Assembly (NCBI RefSeq): GCF_020497125.1
Contig: NC_059075.1
Location: 60,717,321 to 60,781,320, forward strand
Length of the DNA: 64,000 nucleotides
Reading direction: 5' to 3'
Source: Mauremys mutica
Taxonomy: Eukaryota > Chordata > Testudines > Geoemydidae
Shown here one piece after another: positions 1 through 12,476 of this stretch. How positions within the stretch are numbered: position 1 is the first letter of the stretch; each line of letters begins with the position of its first letter. Under the pieces are notes generated by a model that had not been told where the DNA came from, searched no databases, and saw only the letters and a list, made by a program, of their open reading frames with translations. The position numbers were made by a program, and so were the translations under genes.

Positions 1-85
1 GGCAAAAATCAGTACTTGGTCCTGCTAGTGAAGGCAGGGGGCTGGACTCGATGACCTTTTGAGGTCCCTTCCAGTTCTAGGAGAT
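1..85 (+). repeat. CR1 LINE 3' end
   Basis: Contains GGGCTGGACTCGATGACC and GAGGTCCCTTCCAG, the characteristic 3' end of sauropsid CR1 elements. Truncated by the window edge. Confidence 0.65.
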
Positions 86-1384
86 TGGTATATGAGAATT
101 TATGCAGAGAGCCAGGACCTAGATAAAATTGAGGAAGGCTCTTGCATCCAGGACCTGCAGAGTCCATGGTGGCATGCAATTCTGCCAGACAAGAGCTCAA
201 GGCTGAGTGGTGCTTTGGAGCCTGACCCACAGATAAAAAGTGGTAGGAATCAGATTGTTCTCAAGACTTGGGATGACCTGCAGTGGCTGTAGATCTTTGT
301 GATGAGGAAGGAGACTTCATGGAACTCTATAACAAGAAGGCAGGGCTCTTTTCTTGAATCACCCTTAGCTCAGATGTGGGAACACTGCACAAAGATACAG
401 AAGTAGTTGCTGCTGATTAATGCTGGTGAGCTCTTGTTAGCGCCAACCAAGATGTGAGAAGATCTGCCACCTCTCTCTCAGAGAGGGGACTAGGACAGAG
501 GACAGCTTGTAGGAAAAACCCTAAGTTCAGCCAAGTTTGGGAGGAAACTTTAGGTTGAAGTTTCTTTTTGAGTTATCAATAAAGCCAAACTCTTACAGGG
601 GGTGAGTGGTGGAAACTAATTAAAACTAGTTGTTGGTGAACTCTGGTGAGGCTAGGCTAAGGACTCAGCCTAGACATACTCCTCCACGCTGATGTATTTT
701 GATGATGTTTAAAGATGAGACCCTCACCCAAGTGTGCCTATTTATAGCTTTTGACCATAGATAGGTATGCTGCACCCTGATCCTATCTTGGAAGCAGGCT
801 GTAAGTATTCAGAATGTAGCTGTGCCACAAGATTTGCAATGACTATAAAAACGTGGAAAGGAAGAGGCAGCAGCACTGAGGTCAGCTCTGACATTTGACT
901 TTCAGCATAAGCACAGGAGCAGTCTCTGTGCAGGTTGTTAATTGAGATGAGACACATTGTCCTAGAACATGGAAACCCCACTCCTCTATTGCTACCAACC
1001 AACACCCTGTCCACCAGCACTGAGCTCCCTTTTAAAAATGAAAGATTAAAACCAGCAAAGGTATATCTGAGCAGAACCCTCAGCAAGTGGCAGTGGGAGG
1101 GTTTCAAATCCTTCTGGCATGTCTCTAGCATCTGTGATCTGGATACACATCTGCTAGGCTCAGGATTTTATTTATTTATTCTGTGACTCAATAATCAGTA
1201 TTGACAGCTGCACTTATTGCCAACCTTAAGCAGTCAAAAATCATCAATCAGGTCCCCAAAAATCATTCAACCAGGTTAAAAATCGTGAGTTTTTAAAAAG
1301 TAATACATTCAGGGTTTCTTTTTATTTGCTTCTGAGTTTTTGAACCTTTTGGGATTCATGTTTTCAAGGTTTTTTCTCTGCAAT
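86..1384. other. Gene-free stretch
   Basis: No recognisable exon, RNA gene or repeat. The short open frames here have no domain-like content. Confidence 0.5.
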
Positions 1385-1392
1385 GATGAGGG

Positions 1393-1543
1393 CAGAGGCA
1401 GTGCTAGCCCATTAGGGGCCCTAGGCAGGAATACTTTTTGCTGCTTTTCCCGCAACACATACTAAAAAGTGAATAGGGGCCCCCTTGAACTGCTCATGGC
1501 CCTATGCAATTGCTTAGTCTGCTTATGCCTAGCGTTGGCTCTG
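1393..1543. mobile_element. hAT-like non-autonomous element, 151 bp
   Basis: Ends CAGAGGCAGTGCTAGCC and CCTAGCGTTGGCTCTG are imperfect inverted repeats. The flanks GATGAGGG (1385-1392) and GATGAGAG (1544-1551) form an 8-bp duplication with one mismatch. A second copy of the family is at 5760-5886. Confidence 0.7.
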
Positions 1544-1562
1544 GATGAGAGTTAGAAACTTA

Positions 1563-1830
1563 GGCCTGATCTACACTATGAATTTGCATTGGTATAGCTG
1601 TCAGGGATGTGAAAAATCCACACCCTGGAGAGATGTAGCTATACCGACCTAACCCTGCTATAGACAGAGCTAGGTCAACAGAAGAATTCCTCCGCCAACA
1701 TAGCTACTGCCTCTCAGGGAGGTGGATTACCTACACGGATGGGAGAATCCCTCCTGTCATTATAGGTAGCATCTACACTGAAGAGCGATAGCGCTGCTGA
1801 TGCTGTAGCGTTTTAAGTGTACATATCCCC
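1563..1830. mobile_element. MITE with GTCTACAC-type ends
   Basis: Begins GGCCTGATCTACACT and ends AGTGTACATATCCCC. The interior resembles the elements at 5296 and 16064 (for example CTAGGTCAACAGAAGAATT). No clear target duplication, so the superfamily is not assigned. Confidence 0.55.
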
Positions 1831-3757
1831 TTACTTTCTGTTTTAAATGAAAGCTGAGGTCTGACCTACACTTAAAATTTAGGGTGACATACCTTTGGTG
1901 CTTACTCCTGGGGTGATTCTGCGTGACTGTAGCAACTTCCTTAGGGTTTGCAACCTCGTGGTAGAGAACTGGTGTTCTAGGCTGCCACGTTCCATACTAG
2001 AGATAGTTGCTTTTTATAGGCTAGCAGGTGATGCATATGTGTTCAGTTTGGGATCCTTCTGAAGTAAGACACTTAAATGTAATAGTTTATTATATTGTGT
2101 GTCTGGACACCTTGCAAAAACAAACAAACAAACAAAAAAACAACCAACCAAGAACACCCAATCTCCATCTGATGGAAGAGATCGTAGAATAAAATACCCT
2201 CACATGTGCTCTACTTTGAGATTATACACGGATCCCCAGATAAAAGTCCAAGGTATATGACTTCTTTCATTTATTTTATTTAAATTGTTAGCCTCCTAGG
2301 GGGCATTGTACAACACAGTTATCAGCTGAAAACTTACTATGAAGAGTTACAATCAATTAATATCTGAATCTTTAGACTCCCTCCCCCCTCAAACTTGTTC
2401 ACTGAAAGCAGCTGAGTATCTAACTAACCTGTGGGTCTGGCACTGGCCTGGGATTCTGTCTTTTGGTTGCTCTTGTTTCTTGGTAAGGATTTGGCAGGGT
2501 TTCAAAGCCTAGATCCACTGTGGTTATTAAAGGCTTTTGGTTGTCTTGTGAAATCCATACTGTGAGTGCTGACAATGACTGAAGCGCTGGGAGAGCCTCC
2601 CTTACTCTTTCTCTCCCTGTCTCTCATGAATCTGTTCCCATGAAAATGATGATTTAGACATGCAGCATGTCAGTACCGCCCAAGGCATTACTGGCTGACT
2701 TGAGGGGAAGATGAATGTGCAATTCTTGGTATCCTGTGTAAACTCTTACTTCTACAGACTCTCAAAGCTCCTGCAGTACTGCCGGGACATATCTTCACCA
2801 TCTCATATAGTTCCTGCAAAGGACCATAGACCCACAATTTTACAGCCACCTGCAGCTTCTGGGTGCAGAGGCACAGAGGGCGACAACTTCCCTGCCACTG
2901 TTAACTGCTCTTGGCAGGGGACTATTGTGTGCTCTGCAATATTGTCTTCATTCAAAGACTTCTTCCAAAGGTACAGAGAAATGTTCCCACCAGGCTTTCC
3001 AGGGATCACCTTCTTCAGAGACGAACCCAGTCTTGCTATTCATGAAAACCTGGCTTCCACGCACAGTCCCAGCATAGCACTTCAGGACTGACTTTTCTCT
3101 TGGGATGAGAGGGGAATTCAGTCTCCAGCTTCATGCTGTCTGGCATTCTCAGCAGTTGGGCCACTGGAATCCAGCCCTGGAAGTCCCACCCTGTCCTAGG
3201 GGAATAAAATCTTGGCTTTTCCCCACGCAGTGACCTTGTCTATACTATTCTTATGTCTAAGATTTCATGCCATTGCCACCAGCAGTTCAGTGCCTGGGGT
3301 ACTATCATGGAGGCCTCCATTTAGATTAAGGTGCCAGTGGCCTCTGTGTTGTATAGACCTGCTTTGAGCAAGATTAGACAATATAGTGCTTAAAATGACA
3401 GTGGCTGCTTGGAGCCCTGTCTACACTAGTGCTCTGCCACCAGTGGTGAGTGGACCATTGGGAGTAATGCTGTGAAATCTTTGACAAAAAGAAACAGCAT
3501 GTCTATATCAGGCTCCTCCATAGCCGTACTTGATGTAAGATGACAAGGGCAAAAGAGAGCAGTTAGCGTGGGCCAAATTCTGCCCTCAGTAGCATAGAAT
3601 CATAGAAGGGTGGGATTGGGAGAGACCTCAGTAGGTCATCTAGTCCAGGCCCCTGCACTCAAGGCAGGACCAAGTAATAATGTAATAGAACCATGTTCAG
3701 GAGAGTTGTGACATGGGACAGAAATTAAACCGGCATTTACTACTGTTTACAGCATTG
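1831..3757. other. Gene-free stretch with a CAAA repeat and a CR1 end
   Basis: Contains a short (CAAA)n run near 2116-2145 and an antisense CR1 3' end at about 3595-3670 (ATAGAATCATAGAAG... GACCTCAGTAGGTCATCTAG). The 126-codon frame at 2711 has no recognisable content. Confidence 0.5.
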
Positions 3758-3925
3758 TTGTAGTCATGTTGGTCCTGGGTGATGAGAGAGACAAGGTGGG
3801 TGAGATAATATCTTTTATTGGACCAACCTGGCTCTCTTCTCGCAGAGCTCTGAAGAGCACAAACATTTGTCTCTTTCACCAACAGAAGTTGGTCTAATGA
3901 AAGACATTACCTCACCCACCTGGGC
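3758..3925. mobile_element. Decayed fold-back Penelope-like remnant, another subfamily
   Basis: GACAAGGTGGGTGAGATAAT with ATCTTTTATTGGACCAAC on the left is matched in inverted form, with mismatches, by GTTGGTCTAATGAAAGAC and ATTACCTCACCCACC on the right. The tail on the left (GTAGTCATGTTGGTC) resembles the tails of the other fold-backs. No clear target duplication. Single-arm fragments of the same subfamily lie at 27205-27262 and 59770-59832. Confidence 0.55.
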
Positions 3926-5295
3926 TTTATATTTTTAGTTCTTTCTACTAGACCTGTCTCTGCTCTCATTTATTCTTGATTTGCAAGGGTGTCATTCCAA
4001 TGACATCACTCAGTGAAAACAAGAGCAAAATCAGAGCCACTGAATTCAGAGCATGTCCGAACCAATGGGCTATAAATAGGTTATAGCACAGAGTGCAAAT
4101 AGTGTACATCTAGGCAGAAGCTGTGTGAGGTGGATTGAACAGAGCTGGGCCTCACATATCCCAGATTGGGCACAGCAGGGACTAGTGCTGAAGGAGGAGT
4201 TGCCCCTTGTCTTCAGTACTGAAGTTTTCAGATAAATGGGCAGGTTTGAGGCCCTGCTCTATTGGCTCATCAGAGTCCTGTTTATCCTCAATCCAGCACT
4301 GACCTTGGGAGATCCCTCCCTCAAAAGGATGATTTCTCACTCTTCCCACTGCAGGCATTGAGTCTGATTCCTTTGGCAGCCACAGGGTTTCTTACAGGGT
4401 GGCTCATGCTGCTGACACACAGTGGGAGGAGTGCAGCAGACACCCTCCCTTTCCCCCCATGGTGAGAAGTAGAGAGCTGGCACAGATGCTGAGCAGCTCC
4501 CAAGACCACAGGGTTACCCTCTGTGCCACAAACCTGGAGCGGGTTTCACAAAACCCTGGCCAGCTTCCTGAGAAAACAAGAAAGGGAGATTTATGCTAAC
4601 CCCTGGGAAGCCATTTATTTTCATTGTATTTTAATTTTAATAGATTGTCTGCCCCGCCCAGGATTATCTCATGGGAAAGAAAACCCTGGCTCAGTGACTT
4701 GTGGTGAAACTTGTTTCTGAGCCAAATTTCCCGCACCTGATGCGTTTCTGTATGAGAAGAAACCCATGTATTTCAGAGCACAACACAGCCCTGGGGCAGT
4801 GGTGGAAGAAAGGAGGAGAGGGCCCATATCTCACCCTGCCCTTCCAGAACAAGTTAGGCCTGTTTGGACTCCGAGCAGAGCAGACCTCCGAAAGAAAAGG
4901 GCATCATGTCACCCTGGGAACTGACATCACATGATGTGGCAGCAGAAGGAACCTGTCTAAGGGAGAGGCTGAATCATCTCCCCTTTCTTGTGCAATAGGT
5001 CTTCACTAGTACAATACCATATTTATATCATGGGAACTCTTGTCAAATACAGAGAGCCTAGGGCTGGCCTCTAGTGCACATGAGTCAGCAGGTTTCAGAA
5101 GTTCCCAGGTACAGGATGGGGCAGCAATTTGCTTCTTGCTATGGGGTCAGAGCCATGCTACAGACTGTATCTTAAATGAGATATTGCTAACAGCATTCTA
5201 GTGCAGTTTGTCTGACCAGGGATTTCATCCTTGTAATTATGTTATAAAACTATACTAGTCACTCTATAATACATAGCCCCATAGTCTATAGCCTA

Positions 5296-5553
5296 GGCTT
5301 TGTCTACACTAGCACTTATATCAGTTAGAGTGTGGAAAAAACCCACACCCCTGACCAATGAGTTTCACTGACAAAAGTGCTGGTGTGGACAGCGCTACGT
5401 TGGTGGGAGACACTTTCCCACAGTCATAGCTACTACTGCTGCTTGTTGGGGGTGGTTTAATTATGCGGCGGGAGAGCTCTCTACTGTCAGCACAGAGAGG
5501 CTACACAGAACTTACAGCTGTGCCACTGTAAGGTCTGTAGTGTAGACATAGCC
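5296..5553. mobile_element. MITE with GTCTACAC-type ends
   Basis: Ends GGCTTTGTCTACACTAG and AGTGTAGACATAGCC are inverted repeats. Interior as in the other MITEs of this group. No target duplication was seen. Confidence 0.65.
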
Positions 5554-5759
5554 ATGGTGTTTTAACAGAGTTATATCATTGTAAAGAGGGGCCGGGAAAT
5601 AATTAGCCATGTCAGGGAAACCACTCCATGAACCCTGTGGGTAACAGCTGCATTTAAGCAAGGTTGTAATGATTAATACAGTTCTGACCCCAGTTGTCTC
5701 AGCTGCATTACAAATTCTGCTGTTACTGGTCCCATAACAACTTTGTAATTCCCTGCTAG

Positions 5760-5886
5760 CAGTGCCGGGGCTAGCCCACTGGGGCCCTAAGCAGGAATAT
5801 TTTTGCCCTCCCCCCAACACATACTAATAATTAATAGAGGGCCCCCAAGCAATTGCTTAGTTTGCTTATGCCTAGCACTGGCTCTG
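5760..5886. mobile_element. hAT-like non-autonomous element, second copy
   Basis: Shares GGGGCCCTAAGCAGGAAT and AATTGCTTAGT with the 1393-1543 element. The 8-bp flanks match at 6 of 8 positions, so the call rests mainly on similarity. Confidence 0.55.
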
Positions 5887-6499
5887 CCAGATAGGGTTCA
5901 AACACAATTGTCTTACATAGGATTAGGTTCTCTTTACACTGTAACAGGGTGTCCAGTTCTGTTGGAGGGGACCCCAAGGCCTTGCCACACCAGGCTGTAG
6001 GAGGCGGCTGCGCTGAGACAGACAATGCTTAGTAATTTGGGTGGCAATTTCCAGCCAGGGTTCAGAGGCAGCTCACAGAGGCCCTGCCAGCTGGGAGCTA
6101 ATTAGGCACAGCTAAGCCTATTAGGGTGTGTTACTTTGAAAGGAGAGAGACAAAAGGGCCCTCTCTACACTAGGGAAAATTTCCCACCATTGAGAAAGCA
6201 CAGTTCAGCTCCACCAGAGCTAGCTCTAGTGTACACGGGCTGGTGGCTGCCACCAGGGACTTAAACACCTGCTCTGAGCTGGGTTACACAATTTGGTACC
6301 ATCTGCAGTTGGCAGCCTCTAATGCTCCCAACATTGCTCATACCACCAGAGTTGATGAGATGTTAGCACTGGAGGAGGAAAAAAATCTTGAAAAATATGC
6401 TGAGTATAGGCAGGGCCACATGGACTGTGCTGAGTAGAATCCACTGTGGGGAAACAGGAGCTACACGATATAGTTTGTACTCTTTCTTGAGTTTTCTTC

Positions 6500-6562
6500 T
6501 TATAAAAAAGAGATTACGCAGGAGGTCACACTAGAGAATCATGCTGATCCCTTCTGGCCTTA
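6500..6562 (+). repeat. CR1-like 3' end fragment
   Basis: GGAGGTCACACTAGAGAATC followed by GATCCCTTCTGGCCTTA is the usual 3' end of a CR1-type repeat in turtles. Family assignment by recognition only. Confidence 0.5.
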
Positions 6563-6864
6563 AGCTGCATTAAAATTGCATGGAAAGAATGCAGCTGGAG
6601 GACTATACCCAGCTAGTATCAATCTGGGGTCAGGCTAAACTCCTGCAATAAAACCCAACCTGGAGAGGGTGATTTGTATTCAAACCTGAGCAACAGTAAC
6701 TTCTCTCATCATTCCACTCATAGTCCAAGCGTGTTGTAACTGCGTCCACATTGTTAGAATGATCTAGGGACACAGTTAAACTCTGAGTACAGCTGTACTA
6801 CAGGAGCTTTAACTGTGCCAGAGCCAAAGAGCTGGTGGGTTGGAATTGAGTCTGTCACTATGAA

Positions 6865-7582
6865 TAGGGCCCTACCAATTTCATAGTCATAGGATTTTTA
6901 AAATTGTAAATTTCATGATTTCAACTATTTAAATCTGAATTTTACAGTGTTGTAATTGTAGGGGTCTGACCCAAAAAGGAGTTGTGTGTGTGTGTGGGGG
7001 GGAGAGTCACAAGGTTATTATAGGGGGGTTGCAGTACTGCTACTCTTACTTCTGCACTGCCGCTGGCAGCAGTGCTGTCTTCAGAGCTGGGCAGCTGGAG
7101 AGTGGTGGCTGCTAGCCGGGAGCCCTACTCTGAAGGCAGAGTCGCCGCCAGCAGCAGCAGCACAGAAGTAAGGGTGGCAATGACATACCATTCCATCCTT
7201 ATTTCTGCACTGCTACCTGCCAAGCTGGGCCCTCAGTCAGCAGCTGCCACAGTCTGCCTGTCCAGCTCTGAAGGCAGCAGTGCCGAAGTAAGCGTGACAA
7301 GGTGTGGTATTGCCACTCACTTCTGCGCCGCTACTGGCAGGGCCCTGCATTCAGACCTGGCCACCGAGCTCTGAAGGCAGTGCAGAAATAAGGGTGTCAA
7401 TATCTCAATGCCCTAAAATAGCCTTGTGACCCCCTTGCAACTCCCTTTTGGGTCAGGACCCTAATTTGAGAAACGCTGGTCTCCCCTGTGAAATCTGTAT
7501 AGTATAATGTAAAAGCACACAAAAGACCAGATTTCATGGTCCGTGACTCATTTTTCATGGCCATGAATTTGGTAGGGCCTTA
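6865..7582. mobile_element. hAT-like element, 718 bp
   Basis: Starts TAGGGCCCTACCAATTTCA and ends TTTGGTAGGGCCTTA (inverted). The flanks ACTATGAA (6857-6864) and ATTATGAA (7583-7590) form an 8-bp duplication with one mismatch. The interior is GC-rich with repeated CAGCAGC-type stretches. A sister copy is at 33335-33980. Confidence 0.75.
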
Positions 7583-7590
7583 ATTATGAA

Positions 7591-10500
7591 GCATAGACAG
7601 GGTCCGTGTGGGTAAGGCTTCAAGGCACAGAGAATGAGCTTGCTCCCTGTAGTTAAGGAGCAGATGGCACTGGTCTCCTGCAAAGTATTGACACAACACT
7701 GCATGCAATAAAAAACAACCTTCCCCCTGTTAGTTCAGGATCCTTCATTGTTGACATTTCCTTGAGTTTTAGCACACTTGCTGTGCACATGACAGATGAG
7801 GTGCTTTGTAATGAATCACTCCATGAGCTCATTCACACTTCAGTGTTACTTCCAGTCACAGATCCCTCCAGGATCTCTGCATGTCTTAATCATTATTGGA
7901 AGATGGGGCAGTCTTGTGGGAAACAGCAAAGCCAAGCGCTGACCCCATAGGTTGCTGCACTGTGTGTTGTGCAGAGGGTGTTTAAACCCCCACAATCCTC
8001 ACACATTCTAACTCAAGCAGGTCCAACAAGTGGCAGATTGCCGTCAGTGAATGAGCCTGCCTCCCATGCTTGGAAGAAAGGCTCTCAGATTATGACCTTT
8101 CAGCAGGAACCCTCTTCTCTCAGATTCAGCTTTTCAGCAGCCTCCATCTTCCAGTTTGTTTCTTCCCTGCTTACTCCCCAACCCTTCTGCTGGATTCTGT
8201 CCCTCCCCCACCCTGAGAGTGGTTGTGAGGCCCCAAGATTTTGATTGGAATGGTTAAAATGACTGTGGTTCTATAAACTAAGATCCTTGGGACAGGGACT
8301 ACATCCTTCTTTGTGCCTTGGCCAGTGCAGACCACTCAGCCAGCATTTAAATATTAACTGAGCTACCATGAATGAGGCCAGCTTGATGCCAGAGCAGCAC
8401 ACTGTTACCATGAGAGGATCTAAGCATGAGATGGGCATCGCCCCCTGTGTTGAGAGTGCTACAAAGGCAGCATTTTTAAGGAGCTGCTGCTGAGTCATGG
8501 CTGATGAGACTAGCTTGCCTCTTGTGTGTCACTACCAGCTCTTCTTACCCAGAGGAGTAGTCACCAGGACTGGCCTTTGAAGGTGGAGGGAAGAAACTCA
8601 GGTGACTGGCAGCTCTTGGGAGTTTCCCCACCCAGAACTAATCTACTGGCAGTTGAGTTGAAGTTAAAGAAGTGAATTGGACTGGGACTGAGGAAGGGAT
8701 AAGTAGTAATGCCAACAAAAATTGGGCTGGGGGACAGAGGGCAGAAAAACGGTGCAAGGGAGTGCTCCACTCACTCCTGGTCTGGCACCTCCTCCTGGCC
8801 ACTCTGGGGATTAGCTCAACATCTTGTCCCATGGGATCCTCCACCTCTCTCTTGGGATCTGCAGCTCCTCTCTCACTACACAAGACTCTTTGTGACTTAG
8901 CCCTGCAGTCAGGTCACCCTGGGTGCTTTCCCATTTCAGGGTATATCAGAGTCTTGCCTGCTGCTATCCTACACAATCTTCCCATTCACTGCCTCGGGTA
9001 CCATTACTTCAGCAGCTGGTGGGAGAACCTGGGCCTGCCCTCTACTCCAGGTTCCAGTCCAGGGACCCTCAACCCAGCAGTTCTGGGCTTCACTTTTTCA
9101 GCCCTCACTACTCCTTTCCTGGGATGCTGTCTGTTACTTTTGGTTTCCCTAAGAATACCAGCACCAAACCCTCATCTCTCTTCCCAGGGAGTGACTACCC
9201 TTTCCCACCAGCAGCCCCTGTCTAGGGCCAGCTTCCTGGCTTTATAGGTCCCACCTATTCCTGCCCAGGTGAACCTGCTTGCAATCAATTCCCTGCTCCC
9301 CGGCTCTTCTTCCTCCAGGTGCAGCCTATGGAGTTAACAGGCCTACATGGCCACCTTTACGCCCTTTCTGTGTGGTGTGGATACCCCCTCACAAGGGCAT
9401 ATAGCTCCATTCTGAGGGCAGCTATCCAGTAGAACAATTCCATTACCCACAGAAGGCTTCAGGCTTCTTGCCACCAGTGAAATTATGAACACAGACTTCA
9501 GTCACTCTCAAATAAGACCATTTTATTTGAACAAACATTAGTCACAGTGAACAGTGGACAAAAGCAGCTGAGTGCAGCTTCTTTCCTGGGACAAAGCAAC
9601 CCCATTGTCCGTTCAGAGCTACTGAAGGGGAATGCCTGCTCTCTTCATAGCACTCACTCTGCACTGGGGAACCAGGGAAGCCCAACACTCCCAATGAGCT
9701 CCTGCAGGTGCTTTCACCCCTCCTCAGGCTCAGGGGGCATTCTCCTTATCAGCCCTGTCTCAGGGTTTGTTCTTACATTATGGAAATGCACAAAGACCCA
9801 ACCTGCAAACAGAATTAGTTACATAGAAGAGCTGTCCTACACAGCTAGGAAAGAAATGCAGTGATACATCTATGACTGAAAGTGATATTCAACTGACAGT
9901 GCCCTGCATAGTTGTATAATGGCAAAATAACTCTTCAGTTCTAATTACTGGTCTGTGTTCTCCACAGTTTGGCCCTGCATGACTGGATCCAGCTGAACTC
10001 AGTGACATTTCAAAAGGGCCACACCCAGTTTGCACAAAAGGGAACAATCGCAGCCATGAACAACTTTAATACAGGGATGCAGCTAGTGGAGACTACAAGT
10101 CTCTACATGCAATGCTCCATCTTGATCCAAGTGACCTGGCTGCACTGCATGCTTGGGCTTCTACTCTTAGTAGACTGCACCTCTGTGTTAAAGATGAAGG
10201 TGGCTGTCATCTGAGTGACATTTGAACAATGGGTCACATTCTGGCCACCCGTGTGAAATGCTATGGTTTTTATAGTCAGACTAGGCAAGGGGTGTGTGTC
10301 CGTGTGTAAAAACAACCCCCAAATATATCCCCTGGCCTGACATTATTTCAGAGAGAATGTCCAAAAGGATGATTGACTGCCAGGTAGTCAAACCCCCTGA
10401 CTCTCCAGAGCATTGCATGAAAGGCCTGTGATGTTCTCTACCCTGTAAACTACCCTGAAATGTCTCTGTGGAAATTTTTTTAGAAATGGAGATAAGCTCA

Positions 10501-10800
10501 GTAATAAGAGGTGAGTAATCGCACTGGGAAACTGACTCCGGTGTCAGGGTCATAGGGAACAGACTCACAGACAAAGTGGGCTGCTTCGCTGGGCGGGCAT
10601 GGAGCAGACAGAGTGCGTGTCTTCCTATGGCAGGATCTTTAAGGGTTTCCTTTGCTTCAGACCTCAGTGGATCAAGCTGTAACTCCTGAGAACAGAAAGG
10701 AGAGCCCTGGGCCCTCAATTCTCAGTTTGCAGACTCAAGGTTTGAACAATACAAGGGGAACTCAATTCTCTCCTGTTCTGCCGTACAGCACCGAAACTGA
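7591..10800. other. Gene-free stretch
   Basis: The 191-codon frame at 8672-9247 is pyrimidine-rich, overlaps other frames and has no domain; I do not regard it as a gene. The stretch 8760-9400 looks like an old repeat that I cannot name. Nothing else is supported. Confidence 0.4.
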
Positions 10801-10804
10801 TAGT

Positions 10805-10810
10805 TTTATT
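10805..10810 (-). terminator. Candidate RHOV polyadenylation signal
   Basis: AATAAA on the minus strand, about 1.2 kb beyond the RHOV stop. This would give a 3' UTR of plausible length. Another AATAAA lies near 9520, so the choice is uncertain without transcript data. Confidence 0.25.
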
Positions 10811-10947
10811 TGAACAAGAGGAACTGTCCATCCCATCCCCCCACTACTTTCTCCTGAATTTTGAAACCAAGGGACAAAAACATTTTAGAAAGCGAACTCA
10901 CTTGAGTTTTCATTGTGAGCCAAATCCTACAAGTATGATAGTGGAAT

Positions 10948-11105
10948 AACTTTTCTTCCTTCCCCTTCCTTTCCCCTTCCCCTCTTTCCTCTCTTCCCTT
11001 CCCTTTACCCTTTCCTTCCTTCCTCTCCTTCCCTTCTCTCCTTCCTTCTCGGCTTCACTCCACATCTCTCTCTTCCTTCCATTACATGCTTTTCCTTCTC
11101 TCCCT
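10948..11105 (+). repeat. Polypyrimidine tract
   Basis: About 160 bp of almost uninterrupted C/T, mostly CTTCC and TTCCC units, immediately 3' of RHOV. Confidence 0.85.
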
Positions 11106-11155
11106 CAACACCACTGCACTTCCCTGTTGCATTATAAACCCCTCACTATCACAGC

Positions 11156-11257
11156 GTTGCCTTTGTGCCTGATGTCCAGAGGTGCTGAGGCCCAGCAGTC
11201 CCACTCCTTACCACCTCTGAACATCAGGCACAAAGGTGTCTCAAGGTGGGCACCCAA
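11156..11257. repeat. Imperfect inverted repeat
   Basis: CCTTTGTGCCTGATGT then CCAGAGGTG is mirrored by CACCTCTG and AACATCAGGCACAAAGG, about 25 bp per arm with a bulge. It may be a small fold-back transposon remnant. Confidence 0.5.
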
Positions 11258-12035
11258 AAGGAGTGATCACTTCTGAGCATATGGCTGTAGCACAGTAACC
11301 CTCTGTACCATGGAGCCCTCTTTAGGGAATGTTTTGCTTCAAGGATGACTGCAGCTTGTAGTGTGATTTCCCTCCTACAGCCACTGGTCTCTTTCCAGGG
11401 TATGCCTCATGGGTAAGCCCTTTCCCACATGGTAAGGTATCTTTACAAACCCAAGAGCACAGCTCTATCACATCTTGATGACATTGTTCCCCTCTCCCCC
11501 ACTTTAGTGATCAGAACTAGAGAGGAAGCATCTAAGTCCTACTTTTTTAAACTGACCAGCCCCTATCGACAACATGGTAGTTTCCTTTAAACACCCTCTC
11601 CCTCTTCTCAACCAAGACTTTAGAACAGCCAAAATAAAGCCAGCTCTCCAGAATCCATCTTAAGGTTTACCCCAGAGTTAGATTATGCTAGGACAGCATT
11701 TTGGAAGTTTTAGTTGGGTTTCAGAAATGAAACTGGTCATACTGGGCATAGTGAACCTGCTTGTTCTTTAGGACCAAGTCTGGGTGTATTAAAGGCTCCC
11801 GTTGAGCTGGGACACCACAGGCATGTCTACCAGATGCTTAAAGCTAGAGGATCATTTGGTAACCTGATGCAATCGAAGTCCATTTCATGTCTCCCAGGCC
11901 TGTGACCATAACCCAGCAAGTGCCAGGACTCCAAGCCTCACAGCACCCTCCTCGCTGAAGCCATAGGTGCAGTCACATGGCTCTCCAAGAAGGTGTGGGA
12001 TCAGCACTGGCATGAGGTGATTTTCCAAACCAGCT

Positions 12036-12476
12036 TCAGACAAAGCAGAAGAACTTCTTCCAACGGCACTTGGAGAGGGTTTTGATCCCTTTGGCTGTCA
12101 TCTTCTTTTCCTGCCGGGCTTTGTGCTCCACTGCACTGACAATGGCTGTGTCAAAGACTTCTTTCAGGTTCTTTTGGGTCAGTGCTGAACACTCCATGTA
12201 AGTCTGTGCCCGGATTTTCTCCGCCAGGCCTTCAGCCTGAAGCTTGGGCACAGGCCTCCCATGGTAGCGGTCCAGGTTGATGAGGACATTGACATCATCC
12301 CGCAGGTCAGCCTGTGTCCCCACCAGGAGCACTGGCGCCTGGGGGTTGTGAGTCCGTATCTCAGGGATCCATTTCTCAGTAATGTTTTGGAAGGAGCTGG
12401 GGTTCACCACACTGAAGCAGACAAGGAAGACATCAGTGTCAGGGTAACAAAGTGATCGGAGGCAATCAAAGTCCTC
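12036..12476 (-). CDS. RHOV: RHOV coding exon 3 and stop
   Basis: Encodes residues 86-231. It starts EDFD directly after the acceptor CCTGCAG. It holds the TQAD guanine-specificity motif, the ECSAL motif and the basic, cysteine-containing C-terminus ending FFCFV. The stop codon occupies 12036-12038. Confidence 0.95.
   Translation of the reverse strand, partial: EDFDCLRSLCYPDTDVFLVCFSVVNPSSFQNITEKWIPEIRTHNPQAPVLLVGTQADLRDDVNVLINLDRYHGRPVPKLQAEGLAEKIRAQTYMECSALTQKNLKEVFDTAIVSAVEHKARQEKKMTAKGIKTLSKCRWKKFFCFV

Noticed and set aside
8672..9247. 191-codon plus-strand ORF
   Set aside because: Low-complexity Ser/Leu/Pro composition, no motif, overlapping ORFs on both strands, and no splice or start context. 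Treated as chance in pyrimidine-rich sequence.
1..12035. Possible SPINT1 3' exons
   Set aside because: Expected neighbour of RHOV in mammals, but no Kunitz-type cysteine pattern or transmembrane exon was seen.
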